Below, one piece after another: positions 6,783 through 14,448 of a stretch of DNA of 64,000 nucleotides. Numbering within the stretch: the first letter of the stretch is position 1; the number at the start of each line of letters is the position of its first letter. The position numbers were made by a program, and so were the translations under genes. The DNA lies in the NCBI RefSeq assembly GCF_001424105.1, contig NZ_LMQH01000006.1:3906-67905 (forward strand), written 5' to 3'. The notes under the pieces are model-generated. The model worked only from the letters and a program-made list of their open reading frames with translations. It did no database searches and was not told the origin of the DNA. This DNA comes from Chryseobacterium sp. Leaf394 (GTDB taxonomy: Bacteria; Bacteroidota; Bacteroidia; Flavobacteriales; Weeksellaceae).

Positions 6783-8318
6783 CTACTTACTGATCACTTT
6801 ATATTTAGGAACCAACATTTTCATTACTGTCCATGCGATCAGATAAGCTACTGCACAGATGGAGAAAATAATCATGTATCCTTTGTCTATACCGTCTGAA
6901 ACTACGGCTCCTGACTTTTCCAACTGCTCAAAGAATCCATCCGGCAAACGATCGTTGACGTATTGAGGATATTTTTCCAATAAAGGAACTCCGTCTACGG
7001 TTGACCAGGCTTTGTGAGCGTGATCGAATAGAACTCCTGAAGATTTATTGATGATAAACGATCCGATTCCGCCTGCCATTCCGCCAATTCCTGTGATGGT
7101 TGCGATGGCTTTTTTAGGGAACATATCTCCTACGGTTGAGAAGATGTTTGCTGACCATGCCTGGTGCGCTGCTCCTGCAACTCCGATAATTAAAACCGGA
7201 ATCCAATAGGTAATTGTTCCTAAAGGTTGTGCTAAAAGTGCTAACAGAGGGAAAAATGCGAAAATCAACATCGCTTTCATTCTTCCTGTGTAGGCGTTCA
7301 TTCCTAATTTTTCAACAAAATATTTTGGAAGCCATCCACCGACAATCGACAGCAAAGTGATCATGTACAACACGAATAATGGCAGTGCACTTTGAGTGGA
7401 ATCCATTCCGTAAACCGAACTTAAGTAAGCCGGAGTCCAAAATAAAAAGAACCACCAAACGCCGTCTGTCATGAACTTTCCGAAAGCAAAAGCCCAGGTC
7501 TGTCTGTAGCTGAAACATTCTTTGAACGTGAATACTTTTTCCGGAACTGAAGTGTCTTCATTCGGAAGATCGTCCTGATCCTGATTGATATACGTTAATT
7601 CGTGCTCGTTAACTCTCTTGTGTAAATGTGGCTTTTTGTATACGAATACCCAAAGTCCCATCCATACAAATCCTAACGCACCGATGATGATAAATGCCCA
7701 TTCCCAACCCATTGACTTCGCAATAAACGGGATGGTAAGCGGTGCTGCCAAAGCTCCAACTGTTGCTCCTGCGTTCCAGATACTTGTAGAGAATGCTCTG
7801 TCTTTTTTAGGGAAATATTCTGCTGTAGTTTTGATTGCTGCCGGGAAATTTCCCGCCTCACCGATTGCCAGTACGAAACGTGCAAATATGAATAAAGTTA
7901 CACTCGTGCTGATGATTGCCCCAGTATTAGAAACGGTTCCGATTAATTCTTTAGATCCATGAAAACCTGCCATCCAGTTTCCTGTAAGGATTCCTGAAGT
8001 TGCGATTCCACAGAATGCGTGTAAAACGGCACCGATCGACCAAACTCCGATTGCCCAAAGGAAACCTTTTTTGGTATCCATCCAGTCCACGAATTTTCCT
8101 GCGAAAAGCATTCCCACCGCATAAAATATGGAGAATAATGCCGTGATATTTCCGTAATCGTTGTTATTCCAGTGAAATTCCGGTGCGATAAAATCTTTCC
8201 ACGTCAAAGATAAAACCTGACGATCCAGATAATTGATCGTTGTTGCGAGAAATAAAAGAAGACAGATCGTCCACCTGTATTGTGTCGGCTTAATAGATTT
8301 AACTGAACTCATAGTCAA
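6783..8318 (-). CDS. exuT: Hexuronate MFS transporter (ExuT family)
   Basis: This inner-membrane major facilitator imports galacturonate or glucuronate with protons. The 511-residue chain has about twelve hydrophobic segments, the anion:cation symporter family segment FARFVLAIGEAGNFPAAIK near 150-170, and YLDRQVLSLTW in the first helix region. It is longer than typical ExuT because of an inserted loop near 120-140 and a hydrophilic loop before the last helices (about 450-485). It starts five bases after eda, within the same operon, which ties it to uronate uptake. Substrate preference is inferred from context. Confidence 0.9.
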   Translation of the reverse strand: MTMSSVKSIKPTQYRWTICLLLFLATTINYLDRQVLSLTWKDFIAPEFHWNNNDYGNITALFSIFYAVGMLFAGKFVDWMDTKKGFLWAIGVWSIGAVLHAFCGIATSGILTGNWMAGFHGSKELIGTVSNTGAIISTSVTLFIFARFVLAIGEAGNFPAAIKTTAEYFPKKDRAFSTSIWNAGATVGALAAPLTIPFIAKSMGWEWAFIIIGALGFVWMGLWVFVYKKPHLHKRVNEHELTYINQDQDDLPNEDTSVPEKVFTFKECFSYRQTWAFAFGKFMTDGVWWFFLFWTPAYLSSVYGMDSTQSALPLFVLYMITLLSIVGGWLPKYFVEKLGMNAYTGRMKAMLIFAFFPLLALLAQPLGTITYWIPVLIIGVAGAAHQAWSANIFSTVGDMFPKKAIATITGIGGMAGGIGSFIINKSSGVLFDHAHKAWSTVDGVPLLEKYPQYVNDRLPDGFFEQLEKSGAVVSDGIDKGYMIIFSICAVAYLIAWTVMKMLVPKYKVISK

Positions 8319-8323
8319 TGTAT

Positions 8324-8983
8324 TTATTTTAAAGTCTGAATGATATCCAGCACTTTTTTGGTTTCAATTTCTATTGTCGCATAGTCTTTCGCAAGCATCA
8401 ATTCTTTGCTTACCAGCTTGCTTCCCATTCCTACTGCAGAAACTCCGGCCTTAAACCAGCTTTCAATGCTTTCCTTCGTGGTATCAACACCACCGGTCGG
8501 CATAAATTTCAGATTCGGGAAAACATCCTTGATGGCACTCATAAATCCTGGTCCCAAAGCATTTCCCGGGAATAATTTAATGAAAGTTACCCCAGCCGTT
8601 TCAGCCTCAATAATTTCAGTCGGAGTCATACAACCCGGGCTGTACAACAAGTCTTTCGGAATTAAAAATGCTGCAACTTCAGCCACAAAACCAGGACTGA
8701 TAAAGAAATCCGCTCCTGCTTTGTAATATTCTTCAGCTTGCTGTACATTTTTAATGGTTCCTATTCCGAGAAGCATTTCAGGCATTTCTGCATTACGAAC
8801 TTCTACCATTTTTGTGAAATTGCTCAACGCGGCTTCCCCACGGCTGGTATATTCTACCGCACGGATTCCTGCTTTGTAAAGCGATCTTAATATTTCTAAA
8901 GTTACCGTTTCATCAGCATTGTAATACAGAGGCAAAGCTCCCTGATTGATGATGGTGTTTGTAACCAATTGAATTTTTGTCAT
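8324..8983 (-). CDS. eda: KDPG/KHG aldolase
   Basis: This class I aldolase splits 2-keto-3-deoxy-6-phosphogluconate into pyruvate and glyceraldehyde-3-phosphate. The Schiff-base lysine is K136 in FIKLFPG. E45 in AVEYTSRG and the phosphate-binding FMPTGGVD segment are also present. At 219 residues it is a normal single-domain enzyme. exuT follows after five bases. It receives KDPG from KdgK, encoded just upstream in the operon, and completes the joint end of both uronate branches. Confidence 0.94.
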   Translation of the reverse strand: MTKIQLVTNTIINQGALPLYYNADETVTLEILRSLYKAGIRAVEYTSRGEAALSNFTKMVEVRNAEMPEMLLGIGTIKNVQQAEEYYKAGADFFISPGFVAEVAAFLIPKDLLYSPGCMTPTEIIEAETAGVTFIKLFPGNALGPGFMSAIKDVFPNLKFMPTGGVDTTKESIESWFKAGVSAVGMGSKLVSKELMLAKDYATIEIETKKVLDIIQTLK

Positions 8984-9067
8984 TTTGTTTTAATTATTTT
9001 GTTGAAAATAATCTTTGATGGGGTTTTATCCATCCTTTGGTATGCTGTAAATTCAGCACTTCTTTTT

Positions 9068-9165
9068 TAACGCAAAGAGCGCAAAGATTTCTTTTAAAAC
9101 CTGATGTATATTTTTAAGTTCGCAAAGGCGTTGACTACGTCTAATCTTCGATTTCACTCAGCTAA
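9068..9165. repeat. ACGCAAAG-type interspersed repeat
   Basis: This second copy of the element at 6553-6635 shares TGATGTATATTTTTAAGTTC and GCAAAGGCGTT and has an extra insertion near its right end. It occupies most of the 245-base spacer between kdgK and eda. The last 45 bases of the spacer are a low-complexity GCCAAAAGC-like stretch. Confidence 0.65.
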
Positions 9166-9228
9166 GTCCACAATGTTTTAGTTGTTGCAATAAGCCAATT
9201 GCCAAAAGCGAGAAGCCAAAAGCAAAAG

Positions 9229-10233
9229 CTACCTTTTGATGCGTCCTCCGGAATTTCCAGCCATTACTTCGAGAATATCTTCTGCGCTACAGTAATTGAT
9301 GTCGCCTAAAATGGTGTGTTTGATGGCACAGGCTGCGTTGGCAAAATTCAATGCTTTTTCGTCATCGAAATTTAATAAACCATAAATAAGACCTGCAGCA
9401 AAGGCATCTCCCGTTCCTATTCTGTCGACAACGTTGTCTATTTCTAAAAATTTGGTTTCAAAATAATTTCCGTCAATCAAAGCTCTTCCCTGCGTCTGCT
9501 GAGAACTTGCCGTAACGCCGATTCTTATTTTGTCAAAAATTTTATGAATGGATGGACACTGTTTTTTTAATTCTTCACAAGCTTCCATGAAACCTTTTTG
9601 GTCTGATGAAAACTGAGTTCCCAGAATTTCATTGATCTCATTCACACCACCAATGAAAATCGTTGAGTAAGAAACCAATTCCTTTAGAACCTCATTTCCA
9701 TTTTTACCATATTTCCAAAGATTGGAACGGTAAGCCGGATCGGTGGTCACTTCGATTCCCATTTCTCTTGCAGTCAACAAACCTTCTTTCAAAGTTTCGT
9801 AAGCGCCTTCTGAAATTCCGGGACTAATGCCTGTCCAGTGAAAATAATCACAACCTTCCAAAGCTTTTTTCCAGTCAACCTGTTCCGGTTTGATGTTGGC
9901 AAAAGAACCGTTCAGTCTGTTGTACGCGATTCTGCTCGCACGAACGGATGCACCTACTTCAAGGAAATATAAACCTAAAGGATGTTCGTTTTTATTGATG
10001 AAAGTCGTGTCGATCCCAAAACTTTTGATGAAAGACAGTGCAGATTCTCCCACAAAATCATCAGAAACATTACTGATGTGCGTCACGTCGCAACCCATTG
10101 TTGCCAGTGAGGAAGCTACGTTGAGCTCAGTTCCGCCGAAAAAGAATTCCATCTCGTGACTCTGTTTCATCGTTTTGTTCCCGGGAGGTGAAAGCCTCAT
10201 GATTACTTCACCGAAAGTAAGTATTTTACCCAT
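9229..10233 (-). CDS. kdgK: 2-keto-3-deoxygluconate kinase KdgK (PfkB family)
   Basis: This kinase phosphorylates 2-keto-3-deoxygluconate with ATP to KDPG. PfkB-family signatures are clear: FFGGTELNVASSLATMG near residues 31-47 and the C-terminal DRIGTGDAFAAGLIYG with the catalytic Asp in GTGDAF. At 334 residues the length is typical. Spacers of 312 bases upstream and 245 bases downstream consist mainly of interspersed repeats, so transcript processing or extra promoters may separate it from its neighbours. The assignment of substrate follows from position between uxaC and eda. Confidence 0.92.
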   Translation of the reverse strand: MGKILTFGEVIMRLSPPGNKTMKQSHEMEFFFGGTELNVASSLATMGCDVTHISNVSDDFVGESALSFIKSFGIDTTFINKNEHPLGLYFLEVGASVRASRIAYNRLNGSFANIKPEQVDWKKALEGCDYFHWTGISPGISEGAYETLKEGLLTAREMGIEVTTDPAYRSNLWKYGKNGNEVLKELVSYSTIFIGGVNEINEILGTQFSSDQKGFMEACEELKKQCPSIHKIFDKIRIGVTASSQQTQGRALIDGNYFETKFLEIDNVVDRIGTGDAFAAGLIYGLLNFDDEKALNFANAACAIKHTILGDINYCSAEDILEVMAGNSGGRIKR

Positions 10234-10397
10234 AACTTTTAATTGACTTCTTTTTAAACCACAAAAAGCACAAAAGTTTTTATTGCTTTATTTTTTTGAA
10301 GTTTAAAATATTGAAAATATAAAGATCACGTAAGTTTAAAAATCAAAGATTTTTCTGCACGTTTGACCTTTTAAATATTAAAAATTTACTTTTTTTA

Positions 10398-10521
10398 AAC
10401 CATTAAGATTTATTAAGGAGTTGAGAATAGATAAGTTTAGCTTCGCTTTAAGCAGTCTGCTTAATAAAATCTAATATTTTATGCTTAAAAAACCTTAACT
10501 CCTTAATTATCCTTAATGGTT
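10398..10521. repeat. ACCATTAAG inverted-repeat element
   Basis: AACCATTAAG at the left end pairs with CTTAATGGTT at the right end, with GCTTCGCTTTAAGCA inside. The internal part is found inverted in the copy at 24193-24326. It fills the right half of the 312-base uxaC-kdgK spacer 10234-10545. The other half is AT-rich and shows nothing else. Confidence 0.7.
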
Positions 10522-10545
10522 CAATTTTATTATTTAATTCGAAAT

Positions 10546-11943
10546 TTAAAAATCGAAATAATTTTTAGCATTATGATAACAGATATCGGAAATGGTTTTC
10601 CCGATCAGTTCCATGTCATCCGGCAATTCGCCGTTTTTCATTTCTTCTCCGAAAAGATTACACAATACTCTTCTGAAATATTCGTGTCTCGGGTAAGATA
10701 AGAAACTTCTGGAATCTGTCAACATTCCTACGAAACAGCTGATTAATCCCATATTTGAAAGGGCATTCATCTGCTTGATCATTCCGTCTTTCTGATCCAA
10801 AAACCACCATCCAGAACCGAACTGTACCTTTCCTTTGATACTGCCGTCATTAAAATTCCCGATCATAGTCGCGAAAATTTCATTGTCGGCAGGATTTAAG
10901 TTATATAGAATTGTTTTGGTCAGTTTATCTTTTCCGTCTAAAGCATTTAACAATTTAGACAAAGTTTCAGCCTGAACGAAATCACCGATAGAATCCCAGC
11001 CTGTATCAGGACCTAAGATTCTGTGCATTCTTTCGTTGTTGTTTCTCAAAGCTCCCAAGTGGAACTGCTGAACCCATCCGAATTTATGATACGTTTCGCC
11101 TAAGAATAATAAAATAGCAGTTTTGAACTGATTCACCTGCTTTTCAGCGATTACTTTTCCTGAAATTTTATCATTGAAAATTGCGCTCACTTCAGCTTCT
11201 GAAGCTTCCTCGAAAGAAATATTGTTCAGTCCGTGGTCGCAGAGTCTGCATCCGTTTTCGTGGAAATATTCTACTCTTTTTAATAAAGCATCGCACAAAG
11301 TCTGGTAAGAATTGATTTCAATTCCTGCCGACTCGCCCAATTTGGAAATATAATCTGCGAAGTTGTGGTTTTCAATTAAGATCGCTTTATCCGGACGGAA
11401 AGCTGTACTTACTTTAATGCTGAAATTACTTTTCGCCAAATCCTGATGGTAATTTAAAACATCAATCGGATCTTCTGTGGTGCACAAAGATTCTACGTTC
11501 ATCATTTTCAGCAAACCTCTTGTTGACTTTTCAGGAGTCTGAAGCTGTGCCGTGATGTTGTCGTAAATATCTGATGCATTTTTTTCGTTCAATAATTCAT
11601 CAATTCCGAAATAACGCTTTAATTCTAAATGTGTCCAGTGGTACAGAGGATTTCTTAATGTGTAAGGAACCGTTTTTGCCCAAGCCTCGAATTTTTCTTT
11701 GTCTGAAGCGTCGCCTGTGATGAATTTTTCGTTCACACCCATCGTACGCATTGCACGCCATTTGTAGTGATCGCCAGCAATCCAGACTTTAGAAATATTT
11801 TCGAAAACCGTATCTTCAGCGATATCTTTTGGAATCAAGTGATTGTGATAATCGATGATCGGCTGTTTTTCTGCGAAATTGAAGTATAATTCTTCCGCGT
11901 ATTTATTTTGTAATAAAAAGTTATCTGTAATAAAAGATTTCAT
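10546..11943 (-). CDS. uxaC: Glucuronate/galacturonate isomerase UxaC
   Basis: This enzyme isomerises D-galacturonate to D-tagaturonate and D-glucuronate to D-fructuronate. The 465-residue amidohydrolase-fold protein has the typical N-terminal IIDYHNHLIPKDIAED (residues 29-44) with the metal-binding HNH. It also has QFHLGALRNNN and the late GWWFLDQKDGM and SYPRHEYFRRVLCN segments. Length equals the family norm. It begins 18 bases after kduD in the operon. It is the entry step for galacturonate freed by GH28 or GH105 action. Confidence 0.95.
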   Translation of the reverse strand: MKSFITDNFLLQNKYAEELYFNFAEKQPIIDYHNHLIPKDIAEDTVFENISKVWIAGDHYKWRAMRTMGVNEKFITGDASDKEKFEAWAKTVPYTLRNPLYHWTHLELKRYFGIDELLNEKNASDIYDNITAQLQTPEKSTRGLLKMMNVESLCTTEDPIDVLNYHQDLAKSNFSIKVSTAFRPDKAILIENHNFADYISKLGESAGIEINSYQTLCDALLKRVEYFHENGCRLCDHGLNNISFEEASEAEVSAIFNDKISGKVIAEKQVNQFKTAILLFLGETYHKFGWVQQFHLGALRNNNERMHRILGPDTGWDSIGDFVQAETLSKLLNALDGKDKLTKTILYNLNPADNEIFATMIGNFNDGSIKGKVQFGSGWWFLDQKDGMIKQMNALSNMGLISCFVGMLTDSRSFLSYPRHEYFRRVLCNLFGEEMKNGELPDDMELIGKTISDICYHNAKNYFDF

Positions 11944-11961
11944 TTCTGTAAAATTCTTGTG

Positions 11962-12744
11962 TTATTCATTAGCAGGTTTTCCGATGGTCGCCAAAATACC
12001 TCCATCCACATAAATAATGTGTCCGTTGACAAATTTACTTGCGTCTGAAGCTAAGAAAATAGCCGTTCCTGCAAGATCTTCCGGGTTTCCCCATCTACCT
12101 TCCGGAGTTCTGCTGATGATAAAATCGTTAAACGGATGCCCGTCTACTCTGATAGGTTCTGTTTGGGTTGTCGCAAAATATCCGGGACCGATACCGTTCA
12201 CCTGAATATTGTGTTTTGCCCATTCTGTTGCTAAATTTTTGGTCAGCATTTTTAAACCGCCTTTTGCAGAAGCATACGCTACTACATTATCACGGCCAAG
12301 CTCACTCATCATTGAGCAAATATTGATGATTTTACCGGACTGTCTTTTGATCATGTGTTTCCCAACCAGTTGAGACATAATGAAAGGACCGGTAAGATCT
12401 ACATCGATTACTTTTCTAAAGTCTGCAACATCCATCTCTAAAGCCGGAACACGTTTGATGATTCCTGCATTATTGACTAAGATGTCTATTTTCCCATGTG
12501 TAGCAAGCATTAAAGCTACTTTCTGAGCGGCTTCTAGCTCGTCTGTCACATCAAAAAGATAACCTGTAGCATTATATCCTTTACTGCGATAATATTCTAA
12601 GGCTTCATCTAATTTTGAGGGAGTTGTACTTGTGATTGCCAGCTCAGCACCTGCAGAGGCAAGACCTTCAGCCATTGCCATTCCTAATCCGTGAGTACCG
12701 CCGGTTACAACGGCTACTTTTCCGGATAAATCGAATAAATTCAT
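11962..12744 (-). CDS. kduD: 2-keto-3-deoxygluconate 5-dehydrogenase KduD
   Basis: This short-chain dehydrogenase reduces 2,5-diketo-3-deoxygluconate to 2-keto-3-deoxygluconate. TGGTHGLGMA (residues 14-23) is the dinucleotide site, NNAG is at 91-94, and the catalytic triad is S144, Y157 and K161 (YASAK). At 260 residues it is standard. It begins ten bases after kduI, the enzyme producing its substrate, which supports KduD over gluconate 5-dehydrogenase, a close relative. Confidence 0.92.
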   Translation of the reverse strand: MNLFDLSGKVAVVTGGTHGLGMAMAEGLASAGAELAITSTTPSKLDEALEYYRSKGYNATGYLFDVTDELEAAQKVALMLATHGKIDILVNNAGIIKRVPALEMDVADFRKVIDVDLTGPFIMSQLVGKHMIKRQSGKIINICSMMSELGRDNVVAYASAKGGLKMLTKNLATEWAKHNIQVNGIGPGYFATTQTEPIRVDGHPFNDFIISRTPEGRWGNPEDLAGTAIFLASDASKFVNGHIIYVDGGILATIGKPANE

Positions 12745-12754
12745 GTAGAAAAAA

Positions 12755-13591
12755 TTACTTTAGTTCGTTAGTTTTAACAGCGTCCATGTCGCCATAATCC
12801 ATATTTTCTCCTGCCATTCCCCAGATAAAAGTGTAGTTGGAAGTACCAACTCCTGAGTGAATAGACCATTCCGGAGACAAGACTGCTTCATTGTTTTTCA
12901 TAAAGATATGACGGGTCTCGTTTGGCTGGCCAAGAAAATGACTTACCGCCTGCCCTTCTTCAAGATCAAAATAAAAATAAGCTTCCATTCTTCGGGTATG
13001 CGTGTGAGAAGGCATGGTGTTCCAAACACTTCCTTCGTGCAGCTCGGTCATTCCCATCTGTAGCTGGCAGGTTTCCAATACGCTGTTGACGATTAGTTTG
13101 TTTATAGTACGTCTGTTGGCGTATTTTGCTTCACCTAATTCTACAATTTCGGCTTCATTTTTAGTGATTTTCTTTGTAGGGAAAGTGTGGTGCGCAGGTG
13201 CAGAATTGAAATAGAATAAAGTCTGACCTTCATTTCCGTTTTCAAAAACAACATCTTTTGCGCCTTTTCCTATATATAAAGCTTCCTTATTTCCAAGTTC
13301 GAAAACCTCTCCGTCAACAGTTACCTTTCCGGCAGCGCCTACGTTGATGATTCCCAATTCTCTTCTGTCAAGAAAGTTTTCTGCCTTCAGATCATCTGTA
13401 GGTTCAAGTTTCAATGCGCTTTTTACAGGCATTGCACCACCTACGATCATTCTGTCGTACATAGAATACACTACATTGATTTGATCTTCATTAAATAAAT
13501 CATTGATTAGAAACTCCCTTCTCAGGTCTTCAGTTGTATATTTTTTTACATCTTCAGGATGATGGGCGTAACGAAATTCTGATTTTGTCAT
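12755..13591 (-). CDS. kduI: 5-keto-4-deoxyuronate isomerase KduI
   Basis: This cupin-fold isomerase converts 4-deoxy-5-ketouronate to 2,5-diketo-3-deoxygluconate. It is exactly 278 residues, the same as the E. coli enzyme. The metal ligands H196, H198, E203 (SHTHTRRMEAY) and H245 (EWSIHSG) fall at the numbers known for that enzyme. It is the first gene of the uronate operon. An operator-like palindrome lies about 50 bases upstream (13639-13659). It takes the product of KdgF, encoded at 32.4 kb. Confidence 0.96.
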   Translation of the reverse strand: MTKSEFRYAHHPEDVKKYTTEDLRREFLINDLFNEDQINVVYSMYDRMIVGGAMPVKSALKLEPTDDLKAENFLDRRELGIINVGAAGKVTVDGEVFELGNKEALYIGKGAKDVVFENGNEGQTLFYFNSAPAHHTFPTKKITKNEAEIVELGEAKYANRRTINKLIVNSVLETCQLQMGMTELHEGSVWNTMPSHTHTRRMEAYFYFDLEEGQAVSHFLGQPNETRHIFMKNNEAVLSPEWSIHSGVGTSNYTFIWGMAGENMDYGDMDAVKTNELK

Positions 13592-13638
13592 ACTCTTAAT
13601 TTTGAATTTTTTATGGGTTTTTGAACCATTAATTTTTA

Positions 13639-13659
13639 ATGTGTAATCGATTGCATAAA
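13639..13659 (+). promoter_or_regulatory. Operator-like palindrome near kduI
   Basis: The core AATCGATTGC with flanks matches the site at 14314-14334 (read on the minus strand) at 17 of 21 positions. The central TCGA palindrome flanked by TTGC-type arms is the shape of LacI-family operators. It lies 48 bases upstream of the kduI start. Confidence 0.6.
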
Positions 13660-13836
13660 ACTACACATTTTTACCGATAGAAATACTTGGTGTTAAATAT
13701 AAAATTAAATTTTAATTGCGTAACAAAAAATTAATATTAATTCGTAATCTATTTATAATCAATACATTATAATGTTTAATTATTTTGAATTTAGCTAAAA
13801 AAGAAACTTTTAGAAAGAATAATTTTACCGGAAAAG

Positions 13837-13944
13837 GATTGCAATCTCCAGAATGAGATAATATCGTGCCAAAAACCCGTCCAAAAACAACATGACAAAT
13901 CGCATGTTTTTCATGAGAACCCTGCTGTAATTGATTGGCACGAT
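13837..13944. promoter_or_regulatory. Nested inverted repeats in the control region
   Basis: The palindrome GATTGCAATC is at 13837-13846. ATCGTGCCAA (13863-13872) is the exact reverse complement of TTGGCACGAT (13935-13944), enclosing a smaller AACATG/CATGTT pair. This could be a regulator site pair or a structured leader RNA; the sequence alone does not decide. Confidence 0.4.
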
Positions 13945-14256
13945 TTATCTGCTAAATTCATATCAAAACTTCAAGCAAAAACGTGACAAAAATCATCTTA
14001 AATTGACAAATATTTAATGTTGCGTACACATTTGGGGAATTTTGATAGCTGAAAAATGTAGTTAAATTACCATAAAAACCACCTAAATTTTAGTTAAACA
14101 CATAAAATTTTTAAAAAAGTTATCCACTATTTGTCAAAATTAAACCACCATATAAACAACTGAAAATTAGTATTTTAAATATAAAAACCTAACAATTGTT
14201 CTGTATCAGTTAAGTAATTAAACAATTAAATTAACAATTAATTTTATCAATTTCTT

Positions 14257-14285
14257 TTGCGTATTGGAAAATAATATTAGTTTAG
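14257..14285 (+). promoter_or_regulatory. Possible susC promoter
   Basis: TTG at 14257-14259, an 18-base spacer and TAGTTTAG at 14278-14285 fit the Bacteroidota TTG / TAnnTTTG promoter with one mismatch in the -7 box. Transcription from it would run into the operator at 14314-14334, which fits repression by roadblock or overlap. Confidence 0.35.
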
Positions 14286-14313
14286 GAGCCAGGAATTTCT
14301 ATGTCCAAAAAAA

Positions 14314-14334
14314 GTTACGCAATCGATTGCACAC
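14314..14334 (-). promoter_or_regulatory. Operator-like palindrome near susC
   Basis: It contains the perfect palindrome GCAATCGATTGC at 14319-14330. The left part GTTACGCAAT also occurs as reverse complement at 13715-13724. It lies about 115 bases upstream of susC and has the same orientation relative to its gene as the kduI copy. Confidence 0.6.
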
Positions 14335-14448
14335 CGGAGAGCGTAATTTTTACATAGAAAATTTACCACTGAACGATATTAGTACTTGCTTTTTTCTTAA
14401 AAAAAACGACAACAGAAGAATACAGTAATTAAAATTTAAGGATATATA

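Larger units (their letters stand above)
13592..14448. promoter_or_regulatory. Divergent control region of the pectin locus
   Basis: This 857-base AT-rich gap separates the divergent kduI operon and susCD. No coding frame is credible. It holds two matching operator-like palindromes (one next to each gene), inverted repeats in the middle and a possible susC promoter. The span is long for a simple divergent promoter, and the centre may hold an RNA leader or a further binding site. Confidence 0.75.
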
